A DNA stretch of 64,000 nt from Anagrus nilaparvatae (taxonomy: Eukaryota; Arthropoda; Insecta; Hymenoptera; Mymaridae). The translations under genes were made by a program, and so were the position numbers. The stretch covers positions 17,208,001-17,272,000 of the forward strand of contig JAKSXM010000147.1 of NCBI GenBank assembly GCA_022575985.1, read 5' to 3'. Shown here piece after piece: positions 11,533 through 22,842 of the stretch (the first letter of the stretch is position 1; each line of letters opens with the position of its first letter). The notes under the pieces are model-generated. The model was not told the DNA's origin, made no database searches, and saw only the letters and a program-made list of their open reading frames with translations.

Positions 11533-11959
11533 CCGACTCCGGGCGTAGATTGGGAGGTAGCAGCTGTTCAGCAGAACTAATACCAGTAAAATAAAACCAG
11601 GATAGCCACGCGCCAACCATCATGTTGAACTCCGATAGGCTAAAAACGAGTCAGAAATTTATGTAATTTCAGCACAAAAACAAAAAATTAAAACATACGC
11701 AATCCAATTAAAAACAACGAGGTCAACAGCCATCAAGGAAAACCAGTCAGTAATAAGAATATTACAAAGCAAAACATAAATCCGAAGAAAACAAATAAAA
11801 AATACACTAATTTAAAAATCAAAAAAAAATAAAGTCGTAAAATTAAAAAATCATAAATCCGCAAATAAAAAAGCCGTTAAAACGAAAATTAAATATTCCA
11901 TGGGAATCCGATATAGAGTCGTAAAATATAAAAGATAAAAAATATAAAATTTATAGAAA
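11533..11959 (+). other. Decayed LTR-A internal sequence
   Basis: Purine-rich plus strand with scattered short open stretches, for example one reading ISAQKQKIKTYAI near 11666. It may be degraded protease/pol. Nothing can be named. Confidence 0.35.
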
Positions 11960-12450
11960 TAATAAAAATTATTTCCCCAGGACAGGGAATCCGGAAAATA
12001 AATTAAAATATTTCCTTATAGAATAGGAAATCCGAAATAAGACTATTTCCTTAGAGAGAAAGGAATCCGAAAATTAAATGAATCCCTTACAGTGGGGAAT
12101 CTGAAACAAAAAATCGTGACTATTTCCCCAGAGTAGGGAATTCGTACACAAAAAAAAAAGAGAAAAACAATTTCCTTAGAAATAAAGGAATCCGAAAATT
12201 AAATCAGTCCCTTAGACTAGGGAATCTGAAACCAAAATCCGTGACTATTTCCCCAGAGTAGGGAATCCGTAAAAACAAAAAAAAAAGAGAAAAACAATTT
12301 CCTTAGAAAGAAAGGAATCCGAAAATTAAATTAGTCCCTTAGAGTAGGGAATCTGAAACAAAAATCTGTGACTATTTCCCCAGAGTAGGGAATCCGTAAA
12401 CAAAAAAAAAGAGAAAAACAATTTCCTTAGAGAGAAAGGAATCCGAAAAT
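11960..12450. repeat. About 125-bp tandem repeat, four copies
   Basis: Each unit carries TTTCCCCAGAGTAGGGAAT and TTTCCTTAGAGAGAAAGGAAT, both short dyads, plus an A-rich linker. Unit starts near 12121, 12246 and 12373 give a period of 125-127. Divergent copies lie before 12121. Confidence 0.85.
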
Positions 12451-12560
12451 TAAATGAAACTGATAGTGAAAATAATTATTAGGAAAAAAGTAATAAAACA
12501 AAAATATATATATATAAAAATAAATACTCTTTTATATTTAACATAAATTACAAAAGATAA

Positions 12561-14023
12561 TCATAAAATAACGTCTAACATCAACATTTTTTTTCGATGA
12601 CTTGTCGTCGCTCGATGTCTGGCCAATCCTCCAGATGTCACCTTAGCTCCACAATCACAAAGTTGCTGACCTCTTGATTCACTAACATGATCAGTCATAT
12701 GTCTCGTATAATTAAATTTTAACGTAGAACTATAACCACAGAACTCACACCGATAAGTATGAGAAGCCACCATATGAGTATCAAGTTCTTCTGGAGAAAA
12801 AAACTGTTTTCCGCATTTCCTTTTTGAACAAGTCAATTCGGGAACCTCGTGAACAATTACTAAAGATTTTCTTATCGCTAATTTTCTTAAGCCACCAAAA
12901 CTTTCAGGACATTTACATGTCATTTGAGGCATTTCCAAAGCCGTCAACAAACGAGGCATAATATTGTTGCACTCTGAAATGTTTCCCTGTAAATTGACAG
13001 AGAAATACGGAGTCCATGGACTGATATAAATTAAATCTCCAGACTTTTGCAAGAAATCATAATAGGCAATCTTATTATCCCGCAAAAATGAAGAATCTGG
13101 AAACAGCCCAGGACTATGGATAGCCGCCATATCGCAAGAACAAATCTTACAAAGAATTCCAGTCCTACAAGTAGCACGGCCACAAAGATTGGTTTTCATT
13201 CTCATTGAACCAATCCTTTTACAATATCGAGGCACGCTAGAGCTCAAGATGACCCTCCAAGCAGTAGGACCACCATATCTACTCAAGTTAACCAACGGTA
13301 GAGCTCCTCTACCCATAAGCATCCCAGTGCTAGAACCCCTCTCAACAATGTACCACATTGACGAATTATAGCCTAAAAACATAATTTCATAGTAAGATAA
13401 AGAAAAATCGCAAGTATAAAATTTTTTTTTCTTACCTGGAGAAGAAGATAGATGGCTATGCAAAATATCAGTAGCATAATGCTCAGTCCAGAAATTAAAG
13501 GCACACCCACCAAAGGGCTGCTCTAAATCACGAGCCATCAGCCAAGGATCACCACTCTTGGCCCACATATCCAGAGCACTAGTGGCCAATGTTGACAAAT
13601 CATCCGGGCCAGTAACACCCGAATAAGGAACATAAGAATTTCTCGAAAGAACAGACTCTCTAAACTCCGAAACGCTATCATCGGACAAAAATAGCCTCCT
13701 AAAGCGTCATATTCGCCCAACTTGAACCATTTCGTGGAAAATCAAATCGTCAGGAATCTGGTCCAAATATAGACTAACATCCACACTTCCATCAACGGGC
13801 AAAATTCCTGAAAACTAAATCAGTTATGAAGAAAATAGGTATAGATAAAACAAAGAAACAGAAGAGAAAAACTAAGAAAATTTTTTTTAAACCAACTTAC
13901 CAGCATTGCAGAATTCCACTGCAACTCCACGGAATTCCGCTTAAAATAAGAGCCTAAATCACCAAGACACAGTTTTTCTTTTTCCACATGCAATATAGAT
14001 CGACAAAATAAAACATTTTTAGC
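12561..14023 (-). pseudogene. JmjC-like protein with C-terminal C2H2 fingers, multi-exon remnant
   Basis: Three exons on the minus strand: 14023-13901, 13807-13436 and 13372-12561, with clean acceptors (TTTCAG, TTTTCAG, TTTTTAG) and donors (GTAAGT, GTAAGA). The 63-base second intron is stop-free and in frame. Exon 2 and 3 sequence resembles a JmjC fold: FNFWTEHYATDIL, SSMWYIVERGSS, GGPTAWRVI, then CDMAAIHSP, IAYYDFLQKSGDLI and a segment ending ISECNNI. The positions where JmjC proteins carry iron-binding His appear to be Tyr, so demethylase activity is doubtful. Three zinc-finger-like modules close the protein (CSKRKCGKQF..H, YRCEFCGYSS..H, LCDCGAKVT..H). An in-frame TGA (13709-13707) and a one-base phase mismatch at the first junction suggest decay. 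It may be a captured host gene or a transposon accessory gene. Confidence 0.6.
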
Positions 14024-14807
14024 CTGAAAGAAAATTTTCTTTTTTTAACAAAACAATCAACAAAATTTTCAAAAAATTTTCCGCAAGTAAGTAAACACAT
14101 TGGTAGTGCCCATTCAGAAACAAATTTTTTCCTTACTCTTAAAAAAAAAAATCTTATTACTCTTTTAAAGTTTTATAAAAGTTATAAAATTATTTTGCAT
14201 GTATACAAATAAATCATGAAGTCATTTACGCAGGAGTAAAACAAAATACTCCAGCTTAAATCAAATTTTTTAAAAAGAAACAAAATTTTTGTAATTTATA
14301 ACGTCAATTTTTACTGATCAAACAAAATTTTTATTCCGCATAAGTAAGAGAGAGAAACAAAATTTTTTCATCTCTATACAAAAAAAAGAGAGTTTAACAA
14401 AAAAAAAAAGAAGAAACTTAATCAGTGACGTCATTTACGCAGGAGTAAAACAAAATACTCCAGCGTTTTTTAGAGAAAGTGTATCTCGTATACATAAAAC
14501 AGCACAAAGCAGAGAAAAAGAATTCAAGTTATATATTATACAGTTCCTATGAAAAATTCATCAACTACTCGAGTACGCCCGACGAATCCCGAAGTTCTCA
14601 AATACAAAAATATGGTATTACAGTCAAAATAACGGAACTCTTTTTCTCATCTTTCGTGTGCATATGTCTTAATAATTTACGGATAATTAACTTTACATAA
14701 TAATTAAGATAAGATAAATAACTAATTCAGTAAATAATGTATTAATATTATTATTAATATTGATTTTTTTTTTGAATTACACATAAAAATAAAAATAATA
14801 ATAATCC
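14024..14807. other. AT-rich spacer with a duplicated 38-bp motif
   Basis: The motif CATTTACGCAGGAGTAAAAC followed by AAAATACTCCAGC occurs near 14222 and 14430 in the same orientation. GGAGTA..TACTCC forms a small dyad. No other feature was seen. Confidence 0.6.
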
Positions 14808-15360
14808 TATATATATTAAAATGAAATAATTGAAAAATTTTATTATTTTCGATTTTACTCAATATCCATTTATGAAGAATTGTATGGACGAAAATACATG
14901 AAATTGGTTTTAAATTAATCTTTGAAGAAATACCCTCAACCGATTTTTTTATTTTTAAAAAATAATTAAATGATTTCGAGAAATCAATCTCAGAAGTTAG
15001 TGAACGAAAAGGTAAAAAATTATAATTTTTTTTCACTAAAACTTGTTTTTTCTCAGGATCTAAGAGATCTTTTGAGACAAACTCTAGTGCAAATTATTCC
15101 TTGGAAAAAATGCTATCGATTTGACGTTTTTTTTTTTTAATTAGAGCTCACCGTTTCGAGTTACAACTGTTTAAAGCTAAGAAGTTGAAAATTAAAAAAC
15201 GTAAAAAGTGGTAATTTCCATCACTTCATATTTTAAAATGGATTGTATCAAAATGTAAAAACCCAATTGCATTCTATTTAATAAACGATTTTCTAAAGGA
15301 ACTTTGTTTTGTTTTTTATTTAATGCATTCATTGAAGAGAAATAGTAAAAAAACTATTTA
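14808..15360 (+). repeat. Terminal inverted repeat of foldback-type element, left
   Basis: Matches the reverse complement of 26270-26803 across its length, with substitutions and small indels. Shared blocks include the stretch around TGTATGGACGAAAATACA and CGAGTTACAACTGTTT-like sequence. Confidence 0.75.
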
Positions 15361-15384
15361 GAACAAATTTTTTTTTTTTTAATT

Positions 15385-15545
15385 TTTTTATGCATAGGAC
15401 AGCCGACATCTAAAATATTTTTTTTTATTTTCTCATAAAACTAGGACAGTCGACATCAAAATTATAATTTTTTTTCTCGATTTTTTCATAACTAAGACTG
15501 CCGACATCCAAGTTATTTTTTTTTATTTTTTCATAACTAAAAATG
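15385..15545 (+). repeat. 50-bp tandem array (CCGACATC units), left part
   Basis: Imperfect units with GACAGCCGACATCTAAA followed by a T-rich stretch and TTCATAACTAA. The array breaks at AAAAATG where the gypsy LTR starts and resumes at 24747. Confidence 0.85.
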
Positions 15546-15985
15546 TGTAGTGCGAGAATATAATTTAAATATTCCCGCATTCATATTACAAAAGAAGTAT
15601 TGCAGCGCCCGCGGCTTCGTAGTGCGAGAATATAATTTAAATATTCCCGCATTCATATTACAAAAGAAGTATTGCAGCGCCCGCGGCTTGCGGCGCTTGC
15701 GAAAAGTATCCTTCCCCGGCGGTCAGTCACTGTCGCTTTAGACACAAAAGTAATTGGAGCACACTTTTTCTCAACTCCAAATTAGTTTTTCTTATTATTG
15801 TAAAAAATTATTACAACTAGTTTTTCTGTATTTTTTTTTTAGTTCACTTCAATATTTAAAGAACTAAGTAAATTTTAATAAATTTGTCTTTTTTTGTTAG
15901 TGCAAATTATATTTGAATATAATAAAGAGTCATAGATAAGACTCAAAATTTTCATTTCATATAAGTTAAATATTTAAGTGAAAAT
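15546..15985 (+). repeat. Gypsy 5' LTR (matching part) with internal 76-bp duplication
   Basis: Homologous to 23774-24140. The first 76 bases (AGTGCGAG to GCGCCCGCGGCTT) are repeated in tandem here but single in the 3' copy. AATAAA lies near 15920. Similarity to the 3' LTR stops after TAAGTGAAAA. What follows differs, so the rest of the 5' LTR may have been lost or replaced. Confidence 0.8.
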
Positions 15986-17168
15986 TTCTATTCTGGCATC
16001 CTATAATAAACTTGAGATTAGGTAAAAAATAGAATACTATACGATTTATATATTATTATTTAAGCTTAGCTAATAAGTTATATTTTTCATTAAATAATTA
16101 TACTTTAATAAAAAACATTTAATATTTTTATTATTTTTATATACAAACAGTATATAAAATATTTATTTATTTTTTTCGTATACAAACTGTATACTATAAA
16201 AACATATAATTATTATTATCATTTTGGATACAGAAACTGAGTATTTTTATTCGTTGGTTTTGAAAATTTAAAAAAGCTTAATAATCAAATTTTTTCGTTT
16301 TTTCCGGCTCAAACCCAAGCGAATTAATTTTTCGACTTCTAATTTTCATATTTATTTAATATAAAAGCTTTATAACCTCAAAAAATAAATTATTTTTTCA
16401 GTTTTAATTTTGAGAAAAAGCTTAATAATAAAAATTTTTTTTCTTGAACAAGTCCTAATAAATAAATTTTTAGTCTCATTTCGGTTCAAAATTTTTTTTT
16501 AAAAACAAATTTAGCGAAATATACTACGTTTCACAGCGGTGAAAAGCCCTACAAATGTCTTAACACGACTTAAAATTTTTCTAGCATTAATAATACTCAG
16601 TATTCTGCGAACAATTCATATTTTTTTAATATCTAAGCTAGCAATAAAAATTTTTGTAATAACTTACTTAATATTAAGAGAATGAATGGTATATGGACAT
16701 TTCCATAAAAATTATTATATTTATTTTTTTGTTTTATTTTTATATTTCAGTGCGAAATAAAGCGAATTTAGCCAATTTTAAGGCTATACATACTAGGTCG
16801 TTGATTTTTATTACATTTGTATTTTTTATCTTGCGTTTTTGCGAAAATTTTTTTTGCGTTTTACATTCATTGTAACATAACATTTTGGTCTTTTAGGAAT
16901 ATCCTGACCCAATTTATAGATACAACTAAAAATTCCTTAACAAATCAACTTTTTTTTAATATTTCAAGAGGATAATAATAAAGAACATTTTTTCTCAAAT
17001 TACTCAAGAAATTAAATCAAGATTATCAAGACTAATATCAAGAATTCAGATACTTCAAGAAATTTAAAAAAGAAAATTTTTCTATTAATCATTCTAGTAC
17101 AACCCTTACTAATTAAATTATCTTATTTCATTTATATTATTTATTTTATTACAATTTATTAATACAAA
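15986..17168 (+). other. Gypsy leader / unmatched LTR remainder
   Basis: AT-rich, no long frame. Two candidate primer-binding sites start with TGG: TGGCATCC near 16003 and TGGTCTTTTAGG near 16885, the latter just after an ACATAACA end. Near 16515-16570 one frame reads as a C2H2 finger end and linker (HSGEKPYKC), possibly a captured fragment. Confidence 0.5.
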
Positions 17169-19061
17169 ATGCCTCCAAAACTAAGAAGCGAAACAAGGCG
17201 AAACCAAGAGCAAAACATTAATGCAAGCATATCCTCCAATAATGAAATAATTAATATTGACCCTAACTCTCCTGAATCTAATAATCAAAACCTGCTAGCT
17301 AGAATTTCTTGCTGGATATACGCGCAACCAGCAGAAAAAATTACAGACTTATTAGCGGAATTAAAAATGAAAGATAGGGAAAAAGTTTACATTAACATGT
17401 CGGCCCTACAAAATAATTTATTAGGTTCATATAATCCCAATGATTTCTTAGAAAATATAGACATACCCCCAGAAGAGATTGACGACCTACGACAATCTCA
17501 ACTTAAGGAAGTAGCAACGAGAATAGCAGCTGAATCGCTAGCAGACCTTAACGCTACCTCATCATCAAAAACTACAGAAAATAATGACCATTTGCAAGAT
17601 ATAGTTACGGAAGACTTGGAAAAAAATCCTCAAACGGTCATTCAGAATACAAATCAAATGCAGAACAGAAGGTCAATAGGCTTTGTAACCACTAGGGACC
17701 AGGATAATAGAAGGCCAAATACTTATCAAAACCAGTTAGAGGAGCAGGACTTTTCCAGTTCCCCTCACGTTCCACATAGAGGGGGAGGAGGAACAGGAAA
17801 TTTAGTTTTAAGCTCAACTAGAAGAAGTCATATACCAAGCTTAAGCCACAATGAATTTGGTACTACATACCTTACTAGAGTCAAAGATATCAGCGACATC
17901 GTAAGAAGATGGAACATTAAATTCAGTGGAGATGGCTCAGGAAGCATAGAAGACTTCTTAGATGAAATTTTAAGAAAAGCAGCACTAGTAAATTTGTCAG
18001 AAGATGAGCTTTTATTAGCTTTACCAGAAATTTTCATAGACGTCGCCAAACTATGGTATTCAGCGATGCACGACGAATGGACTTGTTGGCAAGATTTTTA
18101 CAACGATGCAATAAGCCATTTTGGGGCTGGTGCTGATTTTCAGCAAAAATTAGAATCAGAGCTTTTAAATAGAACACAAGGTGAAGACGAGGAAGTTTGA
18201 ACATATATGTTTAAGCTCTTAGCCATAGCCAAAAAGTTTCAACCAGCCATTTCAGAAAGAAGAAAATTAGATGTGCTTTATAAGAATCTGAAACCGCAGA
18301 TGAAAGAAAAACTTTACAGCGTAAGATATAGTACAGTCAAAGAATTTATAGCAAGAGCCATTGAGGCTGAAGATTCTATTAAAGCAGCCACATCAGTATA
18401 TAGGCCACCACCGTCAAAAGATCAGTCATTATTACCAGACTCAGCCTACACACCAAGCCCTAATAGGCAAAAGAAAAAAATCACTAATGCATGCGCAGTG
18501 GAAAATAATCCAGTCGATGTTAATGCACTAGCAGTGCAAGTAGCTGCAATTATGCAAGAATCTGCTCTTTGTGTAAGAGAAATTCGAAAAGGTAGTGATG
18601 CAAGAATTAGAAAAAAGTCTGAGTCTGAATATTCAGAAGAATCTGAAAAGCCTAGATACGCAGTAAGAAAATATCCACTGCGTAAAAAGCAAAGTTGGAA
18701 TTCCAATCAAAATTATCAAAACCAGAATTCTTATAATCGTAACAACAATGGGCAAACTGCATATAATAATAGAAGTACATATAGCAATAATAACAACAGC
18801 TCATATAATAATAATAATAACAGGCAGGAAAATCAAGATAATAAAAGTAATAGCCCAGCAAATGGCTCAAATGAGTCACAAAATAAGAAAAAACCTGATA
18901 GACCAATAATATGCCCTAATTGCAACAAAGAAGGTCACAGACGAGCTGAATGTACCGAAGAACTTATATTAAAATGTTACTGGTGTCAAAAGCCAGGATA
19001 TACTAAGAATAACTGCCCGACACCAGCCTGTGTTGAAAAAAACAAGCGCAGGGGAGCGTAG
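17169..19061 (+). pseudogene. Gypsy gag, one in-frame stop
   Basis: Structural polyprotein. The ATG at 17169 opens MPPKLRSE. A Gly-rich stretch (HRGGGGTGN) precedes a retrotransposon-gag domain starting near IVRRWNIKFSGD (about residues 235-320) with the typical W..F spacing. A TGA at 18198-18200 interrupts it; the same frame continues from 18201. A long Asn/Tyr/Gln-rich low-complexity tract follows, then two zinc knuckles: CPNCNKEGHRRAEC is canonical, while CYWCQKPGYTKNNC has Tyr in place of His. Ends TAG at 19059-19061 and overlaps pol in the -1 frame. Confidence 0.88.
19037..19043 (+). promoter_or_regulatory. -1 frameshift slippery heptamer
   Basis: A AAA AAC in register with gag codons (GAA AAA AAC), 16 bases before the gag stop. 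The -1 frame is open through this point and continues into protease. This is the classical X XXY YYZ pattern by which gypsy elements make Gag-Pol. No downstream pseudoknot was modelled. Confidence 0.75.
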
Positions 19062-22000
19062 TGGTCCCTACTCCTCCCCTAGACCAGCAGGACTCAACTG
19101 AACCTAGCGAAGAATTCATGAGCCAAACCATAAATGAAATACTTTCAGAATGTTTCGCAATCAAGGAAGAATTTTCTTCCCGTTGGTGGCTTAAGGTCAA
19201 AATACAAGGCCAGGAAGTGAAATCTTTGCTAGATTCCGGTTCTGCTCGCACTATACTAGGACCAATAGGTTTAGAAATTGCTAAGGCAGCTGGCGTTGAT
19301 TTAAAAACGTACATAGGAGGTGGCGTCTGGGTAGCTGACGGTAGCCTGACTCCAATAGTTAACGCGGCTACTCTCGATTTTACAGTAGGTAGTTGCACGA
19401 AAAAAGTAGAGGTTATAATTATGCCTAACCTTTATAATAGCTGCATTCTTGGCGCAGATTTCTTCAGACTATTCAACGTCGTTTTAACTGCTAGAGACAA
19501 CTCTATAGAAGTTGAAGGTTATAATGGCAAAATTAATGTCGACGTAGCCTCAATAGGGCTCGATGTTGGTGATACAGGTCTAAAACAACCAACTCGTGAA
19601 CAAATAGATCAGCTGAATAAGCTACTAGATGATTTAATTCCATATGAAGATGGTGAACTAGGATGTACTAATTTGTGTGAGCATTACATTGACGTAGGCG
19701 ATGCGCAGCCTATTCGTCAACGATGCTATCCAGTATCACCAGCAATAGAAAAAGAAATACACAAAGAAGTCGACAAACTTCTCAAAAAAGGCGTTATTAA
19801 GCCATCCAAAAGTGAATGGGCATCCCCAATAGTAATGGTACGAAGAGAAGGGGTGGATGAAAATAATCAGCCAATCACAAAGTATCGTATGTGTATTGAT
19901 TTCAGAAAATTGAATAAAGTGCCGAAAGGAGATGCGTTCCCGATCCCTAATATGGATCAGATGCTTAACAAGCTGCAGGAAGCACGTTACATCAGCACTT
20001 TAGATCTTTCCCAAGCTTTTAATCAAATTCCACTTGCAGAACAATGTAGACATCTTACGGCGTTTGTCGTACCAGGTAAAGGTATTTTTGAATATGTTCG
20101 TATGCCTTTTGGCCTGAAGAGGGCGTCCGCAACATTTCAAAGGGCTATACAGACGATTATAACCCCAGAAATGGCTCCTTACGTAATGGCCTACATTGAT
20201 GATATAATAATAGCAACTTCAACATGGGAAGAACATCTACACTGGCTTAAAATACTAATGGAAAAGTTAAATAAAGCAAATTTTACTATAAATCGTTCAA
20301 AAAGCTTTTTCGGGAAAACACAAGTAAAATATTTAGGATTTTTAATAGATGAAAATGGTACTCAACCATACCCAGATAAAACAAAACCAATAATAGAATA
20401 CCCAGTACCAAAAACCAAAAGACAAGTGCAACGTTTTATAGGCATGACCTCTTGGTATAGAAAATTTATTCCCGAATTTGCAGCTATAGCTGAATCTTTG
20501 ACAAATCTAACGCGTAATGTCCCGTTTAAATGGACAAGCGATTGTCAAATATCTTTTGAAACTCTAAAATTAAAATTAACAACAGCACCAATATTAGATA
20601 GACCAGATTTTAATGAACCTTTCATAATTGAAACTGACGCAAGCAATACCGGACTTGGAGCGGTATTATTACAAGTCATTAATGGTAAAGAAAGAGTTAT
20701 TTCATATGCCAGTAGAATTTTAAGCACAACTGAAAGAGAATACAATATTTCAGAAAAAGAATGCCTTGCAATTTTATTTGCAATTGATAAATATCGTTGC
20801 TATGTAGAAGGCACAAAATTTACTATAATAACAGATCACTCAGCTCTGAAATGGCTACAAGAGAAAAAAAGACCCGCTGGTAGGTTGGCTAGATGGGCCT
20901 TTGAACTCCAACAATATGACTTCACGATACAGCATAAAAAAGGCAAATACAATGTGGTTCCAGATGCTCTCTCTAGAGCTTATGAAGACGTAGAAGATGA
21001 AGATAATTATAAAAATGAAGTTGCAGTATCTTCAATAGAAGTAGAAAAAATAACTGATAAATGGTACCTATAACGTATTAAAGACGTCAAAGACTTTCCA
21101 AACAAATTTAAAGATTGGAAAATAATCGAAGGTCTATTATATTACTACAGACCCGACCCTAGAACAGCAGCTATTCGTGAAGAAGACAGTAATTGGAAAT
21201 TAGTGGTCCCAAGAGACCTAAAAAGAAAAGTTTTAGCAGAATGTCACGAAGAACAAGGTCGACATCTAGGTCAGAAAAAAACATACTACAGAGCATATGC
21301 CCTATATTTTTGGCCAAATATGCACAAAGACATAGTGAAATATGTAAGATGTTGTTTCATATGCCAACAATGTAAACCTAGAAACAAGAAACCAGCAGGC
21401 TTTATGGAAAAAAGAAGTATTTAATCTCCATGGCAAAAAGTCGCCTCAGACTGTATGGGACCATTCCCACGGTCAAAAGATGGGTTTACCCATATACTAG
21501 TATTCGAAGATCTGTTTACTAAATACATTGAAGTAATACCAATTAGGACTAAGAATGCTAAAACAATTTTAAAAAATTTTAAAAATCAAGTAACCTATAG
21601 ACATGGTTTTCCAGAGCAGCTAATTACAGATAACGGCACAGAATATATCAACAGCATGATGCAAGAATTTACAGAAAAAACAGGTATTATACACATTAAA
21701 GTTCCACCAGGACGTCAGCAAGCTGAACCAGTCGAACGGGTCAATAAAACAGCAAAATCCATGATAATAGCCAATATTAAACCAGATCATAGAACATGGG
21801 ACAATGACCTGACCGAAATTACCTGGACCTATAATACCTCAATACACGAGACTACCGGTTACTCACCGTTTTATCTCTGTTATGGCCGTCATCCTGATCT
21901 AGCACCAACATTAAAAAGATCTTCAGAATATAAAGCAGCCCTCGAATACGCTAGAAAAGCAAATGAAGTACAACAAGTCCGCCAAATAGCTCAGGACAAC

Positions 22001-22702
22001 CAAAAAGAGTCAACAGAAATTCAGGCTAAAAATTATGATAAAGTAGGCGACAAAGTGTTAATACCAAACGTTGTACAATCTAGTACTTCTGACCATATAG
22101 TAGGCGGACTAACTCCATTACGCAGAGGCATATACATTATTACCAAACAACTATCAGAAAATAGATTTGAAATATCTGACTTAAATAAAAATTTAATAGG
22201 CGAATATAATGCCGAACAACTAACTTTACACGAAGAATATAGCGACGAAGAAATAGAAACATCGACAGAAGAACCTCAAAAAATAATCACACCAACAGCT
22301 AATGAGTCAAAACGCAGTAGAGGCCGTCCTAAGAAGAAAAATCGAGGACCCACTAGAAAAACAACTCTAGCGCCTCAAACTTTACCAGAAAGTAGTAGTC
22401 AATCAAGACCCGCAAGTATCAGTGAAGATATTGGCCAACAAAAAACGCCAAAAAGGGGCATTAGCTCTGCAAGTCTTCAAGAAAAAAGGGGTCGTGGGAG
22501 ACCACGAAAAATAGAAACTGCAAAACCTCCAACTTCAGATGATCAGCAAAACTACCAGGGCCCGGTTAGTCAAGCAACAGACTCATCAGAAGAAAGAAGA
22601 AGAAGACTTCAAAATAGAAACAAAAATAAAGAGGGGGGGTTCTCCTATAAGACCAAAATTTACGAAAATAGTATTCTAGACACTACTTCTCGTGAATTGT
22701 AA
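19044..22702 (+). pseudogene. Gypsy pol: protease, RT, RNase H, integrase; two in-frame stops
   Basis: Read in the -1 frame of gag. Protease motif LLDSGSARTILG. RT blocks: CIDFRKLNK, LDLSQAFNQIPL, MPFGLKRASATFQ and catalytic YIDDII. RNase H: ETDASNTGLG, SEKECLAI and TDHSALKWL. A TAA at 21071-21073 follows. The integrase HHCC finger has GRHLGQKK and CCFICQQC. A second TAA lies at 21422-21424. The integrase core has Asp in ASDCMGPF, Asp in ITDNGTEY and Glu in AEPVERVNK, a full D,D-35-E set. The tail (to 22702) is polar and carries two RGRP AT-hook motifs (SRGRPKKKN and GRGRPRKIE). All segments share one frame, so only point nonsense breaks it. Confidence 0.92.
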
Positions 22703-22842
22703 TTTAACTTTTTCGCGTTAAAATTTTCTTAGTTTTAGTTAAATAGTTATATTTTAGATTATAAATTATTTATTTTTAATTAATTTTTATTAACAGCCGA
22801 AACGTAATTGTAACTATAAAAGATGACTTCACTATTTTATAG

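Noticed and set aside
12561..14023. Treating the minus-strand gene as an active histone demethylase
   Set aside because: The apparent iron-binding His positions are Tyr and the gene has an in-frame stop and a phase mismatch.
18652..18906. Tyr/Cys-rich minus-strand frame
   Set aside because: Antisense shadow of the Asn/Gln-rich tract of gypsy gag.
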